Positions 31,453-34,064 of a stretch of 34,064 nt of DNA are shown in pieces; position 1 is the stretch's first letter; each line of letters starts with the position of its first letter. The DNA comes from Oscillospiraceae bacterium (lineage in GTDB: Bacteria; Bacillota_A; Clostridia; Oscillospirales; Ruminococcaceae). The translations under genes and the position numbers were made by a program. The stretch covers positions 1-34,064 of the forward strand of contig JAGAJA010000016.1 in assembly GCA_017829075.1 (NCBI GenBank). Reading direction: 5' to 3'. The notes below the pieces were generated by a model that was not told the DNA's origin, searched no databases, and saw only the letters and a program-made list of their open reading frames with translations.

Positions 31453-31478
31453 ATAAATCGCAATATAAGGAGAACCCC

Positions 31479-32459
31479 ATGCGAAAGTTCGACTACACAT
31501 TCCTGAAAAAAATCAGCGTACCCGCCGACATAATGAACTCCGCGACCTCGATTTATGAGATGAAAGCAAAGGCGGAGCTGCGCCGAACCGACTTCGCGGA
31601 GGTATTCTCGGCGATGGAATCCGTCGCGAAGATACAGTCGGTGAAAAGCTCCAACGCCATCGAGGGGATAATCACGACGGACAAGCGTATCCGCGACATC
31701 GTGAACAAATCCACCGCGCCGCAGGGACATAACGAGCTTGAAATCGCAGGCTACCGCGACGCGCTAGACCTTATCCACAGCAGTTATTCCGAGATTCCGT
31801 TCAGCGAAAAAAGTATACTGGAGCTGCACCGAATGCTCCTTCAGCCCAGCGGCAACGACCTCGCAGGGAGATACAAAACGGAGGACAATTTTATCATGGA
31901 AACCGACCGTGAGGGCGTTCGCAGCGTGCGTTTCACGCCGGTTCCCGCAAGCGAAACTTCCGCGGCGATGGAGCAGCTTATCCTTGCGTATCACGACGCG
32001 TATTCGGAGTCGGAAATCAACCCGCTGCTGCTTATCCCGTGCGTGATTCTGGACTTCCTCTGCATTCACCCGTTCCGCGACGGAAACGGCAGAATGTCAA
32101 GATTGCTGTCGCTGCTGTTGTTGTATAAATGCGGATTCAGCGCGGGTAAATATGTGTCAATTGAGGAACAAATCAACACCTACAAAAATTATTACTACAC
32201 GTCCTTGCAGAAGTCCTCGGAGCGCTGGCACGAGAACGATAACAGCTGCTTTCCGTTCATCGACAACTTTCTGTTTAACCTGAAAATGAGCTACTTTGAA
32301 CTGGACAGCAGATTTGCAAATTTCAAGGATAAAAAGATAACAAAGAAACAGCGAATCGAGGATTTTATAACGGGCAGTCTGCTGCCTGTTTCCAAACGTG
32401 ATATTTGCGACAAACTTCCCGACATCAGCGTAACTACCGTCGAGGTCGAACTCTGCTGA
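31479..32459 (+). CDS. Fic-family protein AMP-transferase (copy 2)
   Basis: Fic enzymes transfer AMP (sometimes other groups) from nucleotides to hydroxyls of target proteins. The 326 residues carry the catalytic motif HPFRDGNGRMSR (H197) and the inhibitory SNAIEG (E62) in an N-terminal helix, making it a class II, self-inhibited Fic protein. A helical linker and a winged-helix-like C-terminus (SKRDICDKLPDISVTTVE) follow, which could bind the palindrome at its own promoter. The protein ends abruptly in VELC right after the HTH, where relatives carry on for about 30 residues, so a late frameshift is possible. It is divergent from the sigma operon. The ribosome site is AAGGAG. Confidence 0.88.
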   Translation: MRKFDYTFLKKISVPADIMNSATSIYEMKAKAELRRTDFAEVFSAMESVAKIQSVKSSNAIEGIITTDKRIRDIVNKSTAPQGHNELEIAGYRDALDLIHSSYSEIPFSEKSILELHRMLLQPSGNDLAGRYKTEDNFIMETDREGVRSVRFTPVPASETSAAMEQLILAYHDAYSESEINPLLLIPCVILDFLCIHPFRDGNGRMSRLLSLLLLYKCGFSAGKYVSIEEQINTYKNYYYTSLQKSSERWHENDNSCFPFIDNFLFNLKMSYFELDSRFANFKDKKITKKQRIEDFITGSLLPVSKRDICDKLPDISVTTVEVELC

Positions 32460-32507
32460 ACATACTCAACGGAACAAGGAGCAAGGACAACCGATTATTC
32501 GACAAAC

Positions 32508-32551
32508 AGCACACCCGCCGCAAATGCAAATGCATAAGCGGCGGATGTGCT
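32508..32551 (+). terminator. GC-rich hairpin after Fic copy 2
   Basis: Arms of 14 bases (32508-32521 and 32538-32551, core CCGCCGC/GCGGCGG) with one mismatch and a 16-base loop, followed by an AT-rich stretch. The remaining bases to 32744 show no convincing gene. Confidence 0.6.
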
Positions 32552-32744
32552 ATATTGTTGGCTCTTTTCGTTCAAATGCAATACTACACTTACACACTAA
32601 AGAAAGCCTACGTTGTCACAAATGAGAGCCACATCTTGATATTTTGCGTGAACTTATTCGCTTCTATATGCCATGACAATTCATTTTCGTTGAGCATCAC
32701 ATTGGAAATGCACTTTGAAAAAACCACACCACATACAAACTCTA

Positions 32745-33482
32745 TTATTTTGCCAGATGAACACGCATTTGAGTGCCTTCGATAAAGTATGAATGAGTTA
32801 ACTTCTCCCACATTATACATGTAGATGGATTAAAGTGTTCTTTTGCTTCATAATCAACTTTGAGTTGTTCTTCGTGATTTTTAATGAAAAATCTATCTAT
32901 ATTCTCAACAGACATTCCATAAAAAAACTCATCAGGATAATCTTCCATAATCATACTGGTTCTATTTATTTCTTTAAAATACTCTTTCATTTGAGCAGTC
33001 ATTTCAAGTTTAGAAAGAACTCCATTTTCTATCGGAAACAAGTAATCTGTTTCCCAATACCCTGTTGCTATCATGTTATCGTAGACATAATTGTTGGGTT
33101 CAAAAACTGGGTCATAGTTTGTATATCCATAATATAAAAAGCAATTATTATATCGTCCAAAATTAAGCACTACACTGTCAGAAGATACAAATACATCATA
33201 CAACACAGAAGGAATCAGAATACTAAGTTCCTCGCCCACAGTCACATTGAAATTCTTGTCTTCATTCCAATATATTATATCAGGGACAATCTTTATTAAA
33301 CAGTAATCCTTTTTATATTGGGTTTCAAACAGTATCGGGGGTTGGTTTTCTTCTTTCATTTTGTCAACCTCTCTTAGCTCAATAATACCGTCTTTAACAT
33401 GTTGAAAGTCATTGGCACTAGCGGCATCAGCTAACAATGACAATATAGCTAATAAAATAGATAATAGATTATTTTTCATCAT
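32745..33482 (-). CDS. Exported protein of unknown function
   Basis: A 245-residue protein with a signal peptide (MMKNNLLSILLAILSLLADAASA, cut near residue 23). The mature part is rich in Asn, Tyr, Asp and Glu, with many aromatic residues (YGYTNYDPVFEPNNYVYDN), and has no membrane helix or sorting motif. GGAGGTG lies just before the two ATG codons at 33482. It is AT-rich and lies downstream of another small beta-type protein gene in the same direction. I recognise no family. Confidence 0.62.
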   Translation of the reverse strand: MMKNNLLSILLAILSLLADAASANDFQHVKDGIIELREVDKMKEENQPPILFETQYKKDYCLIKIVPDIIYWNEDKNFNVTVGEELSILIPSVLYDVFVSSDSVVLNFGRYNNCFLYYGYTNYDPVFEPNNYVYDNMIATGYWETDYLFPIENGVLSKLEMTAQMKEYFKEINRTSMIMEDYPDEFFYGMSVENIDRFFIKNHEEQLKVDYEAKEHFNPSTCIMWEKLTHSYFIEGTQMRVHLAK

Positions 33483-33516
33483 ACACCTCCAAAAGAATAA
33501 AACAAAACTGGCTTAG

Positions 33517-33540
33517 CCGCTCCGAAATGATTCGGAGCGG
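33517..33540 (-). terminator. Perfect 10-bp hairpin after the last gene
   Basis: CCGCTCCGAA (33517-33526) pairs with TTCGGAGCGG (33531-33540) around ATGA. T-rich sequence follows at a distance on the minus strand. It separates the genes at 33555 and 33482. Confidence 0.65.
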
Positions 33541-33554
33541 AGTCAAAAAAACAA

Positions 33555-34028
33555 TTAGGTTCTTGTAACGCTGAACGTCTTATAATATGAAATTAAGTCA
33601 GTGTTATTGACTGCAATGACAGCTCTATTAACAGTTGTGCTTGTGTTGGCAGTTGAAAAGTTTGAGATGACAAACGAGTATGGATTGTTAGTGTTTGCAT
33701 ACAGTATTATAGGTGTCATTCTTGATGTCCTATTATATCTCACTATAGAGAATGATATACCACTTAGACTAACAGAACCTGTTGGTGTTACATTAAATTT
33801 TAGAGTATTATTGGCTACGGATGAAGTTGCAATATACTCATAGTGCTTTGATGTAGTACGATAAAATTGTTCATTTACTAAGTCAATATCTGTTCCCTTT
33901 ATTACGGCATTACCATAAGCCCCATTAGGGAAACGCTGAATAAATAGCCTAGCAGAGCCGCCGTGACACAGAGCGCAAGTCAAAGTTAACGTTTTAGTTG
34001 AGCAATCGAAAATGCAGCATAAAACCCA
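33555..34028 (-). CDS. Small beta-rich protein, 5' end unresolved
   Basis: The frame is open from 34028 (just after a TGA) down to 33555. A TTG at 33983 would give 142 residues, but the open frame upstream reads FDCSTKTLTLT just before it, which looks like mature protein sequence. The true start and a signal peptide are therefore probably lost to a frameshift or lie out of frame near the window edge. The visible part is Ser/Thr/Asn-rich and beta-like (SLSGISFSIVRYNRTSRM), with CALCHGG near the start. It resembles in size the exported protein at 29551 but not in sequence. Function unknown. Confidence 0.5.
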   Translation of the reverse strand, partial: WVLCCIFDCSTKTLTLTCALCHGGSARLFIQRFPNGAYGNAVIKGTDIDLVNEQFYRTTSKHYEYIATSSVANNTLKFNVTPTGSVSLSGISFSIVRYNRTSRMTPIILYANTNNPYSFVISNFSTANTSTTVNRAVIAVNNTDLISYYKTFSVTRT

Positions 34029-34064
34029 TCAAATTATCCCCATAACACAGGGTAAATGCCCATA

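Noticed and set aside
32405..32785. Plus-strand 126-residue frame over the Fic 3' end
   Set aside because: Overlaps the Fic gene and its terminator hairpin, no ribosome site; probably chance, though its start could hold the out-of-frame Fic tail.
1..34064. CRISPR arrays, rRNA and tRNA genes
   Set aside because: I saw no spaced direct-repeat arrays of 24-40 bases and no rRNA segment or tRNA cloverleaf by eye. A tRNAscan run would be needed to exclude a degenerate tRNA.

Overview
The window looks like accessory DNA from a Gram-positive gut anaerobe, most likely an Oscillospirales/Ruminococcus-like Firmicute. The support is strong AGGAGG ribosome sites, sigma-A promoters with 17-bp spacers, a TrkA/TrkH pair, a sortase-type C-terminus of the NPKxG kind and many two-way hairpin terminators. 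This assignment is inferred from gene style, not from a marker gene. GC-rich, densely coding stretches (about 1-7 kb and 14-19 kb) alternate with AT-rich islands (about 24-28 kb), as expected of layered horizontal transfer.

Layout. 1-3.7 kb: the C-terminal half of a Ser-Asp-repeat wall-anchored protein, then the trkA-trkH potassium uptake operon on the minus strand. 3.8-6.9 kb: an isolated phage cassette of portal, scaffold and a C-terminally truncated capsid gene, with no terminase or tail genes. 7-8.3 kb: an ATP-grasp gene and a small gene with a restriction-associated domain. 8.4-13.9 kb: a DNA phosphorothioation locus in which dptF, dndD, dndE and dndA are intact. Between dptF and dndD a deletion appears to have fused the start of a dptG-like gene to the probable tail of dndC, so dptH and most of dptG and dndC are missing. 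14-19.1 kb: the control, replication and integration module of a mobile element (three-HTH repressor, excisionase, replisome organizer with a probable origin, DnaC-like loader, zeta-like kinase, tyrosine integrase with an inserted HTH).

19.3-22.5 kb: two probable defence units, an AAA ATPase plus TOPRIM protein pair (the second gene frameshifted) and a HEPN protein. 22.5-24 kb: a remnant of an ECF sigma gene, a Phd-type antitoxin and a broken Fic gene. 24-25.2 kb: a DUF3800 gene with an early amber codon. 25.4-25.6 kb: an inverted remnant of the integrase 3' end. 26.2-27.8 kb: an AT-rich pair, a small protein and an HExxH metallopeptidase interrupted by an in-frame stop. 28-31.3 kb: two exported proteins, an unknown protein and an anti-sigma/ECF sigma operon. 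31.4-32.5 kb: a second, nearly complete Fic gene. 32.7-34 kb: two more apparently exported proteins, the last running toward the window edge.

How it fits together. The divergent block (sigma gene leftward, Fic gene rightward) occurs twice in direct orientation, at 22.57-23.97 kb and 31.23-32.16 kb. The first copy has decayed and has a Phd antitoxin between its halves. The mobile element carries linked signals: face-to-face promoters between repressor and excisionase, and a 20-bp sequence shared exactly by the leader of the early operon and the region upstream of the portal gene. Several accessory genes carry a single lesion (frameshift, in-frame stop or deletion). This is either a defence island in decay or, for some lesions, sequencing error. 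The best candidates for something undescribed are the small-protein/metallopeptidase pair, the HEPN gene and the shared regulatory sequence linking the phage structural cassette to the integrative module.
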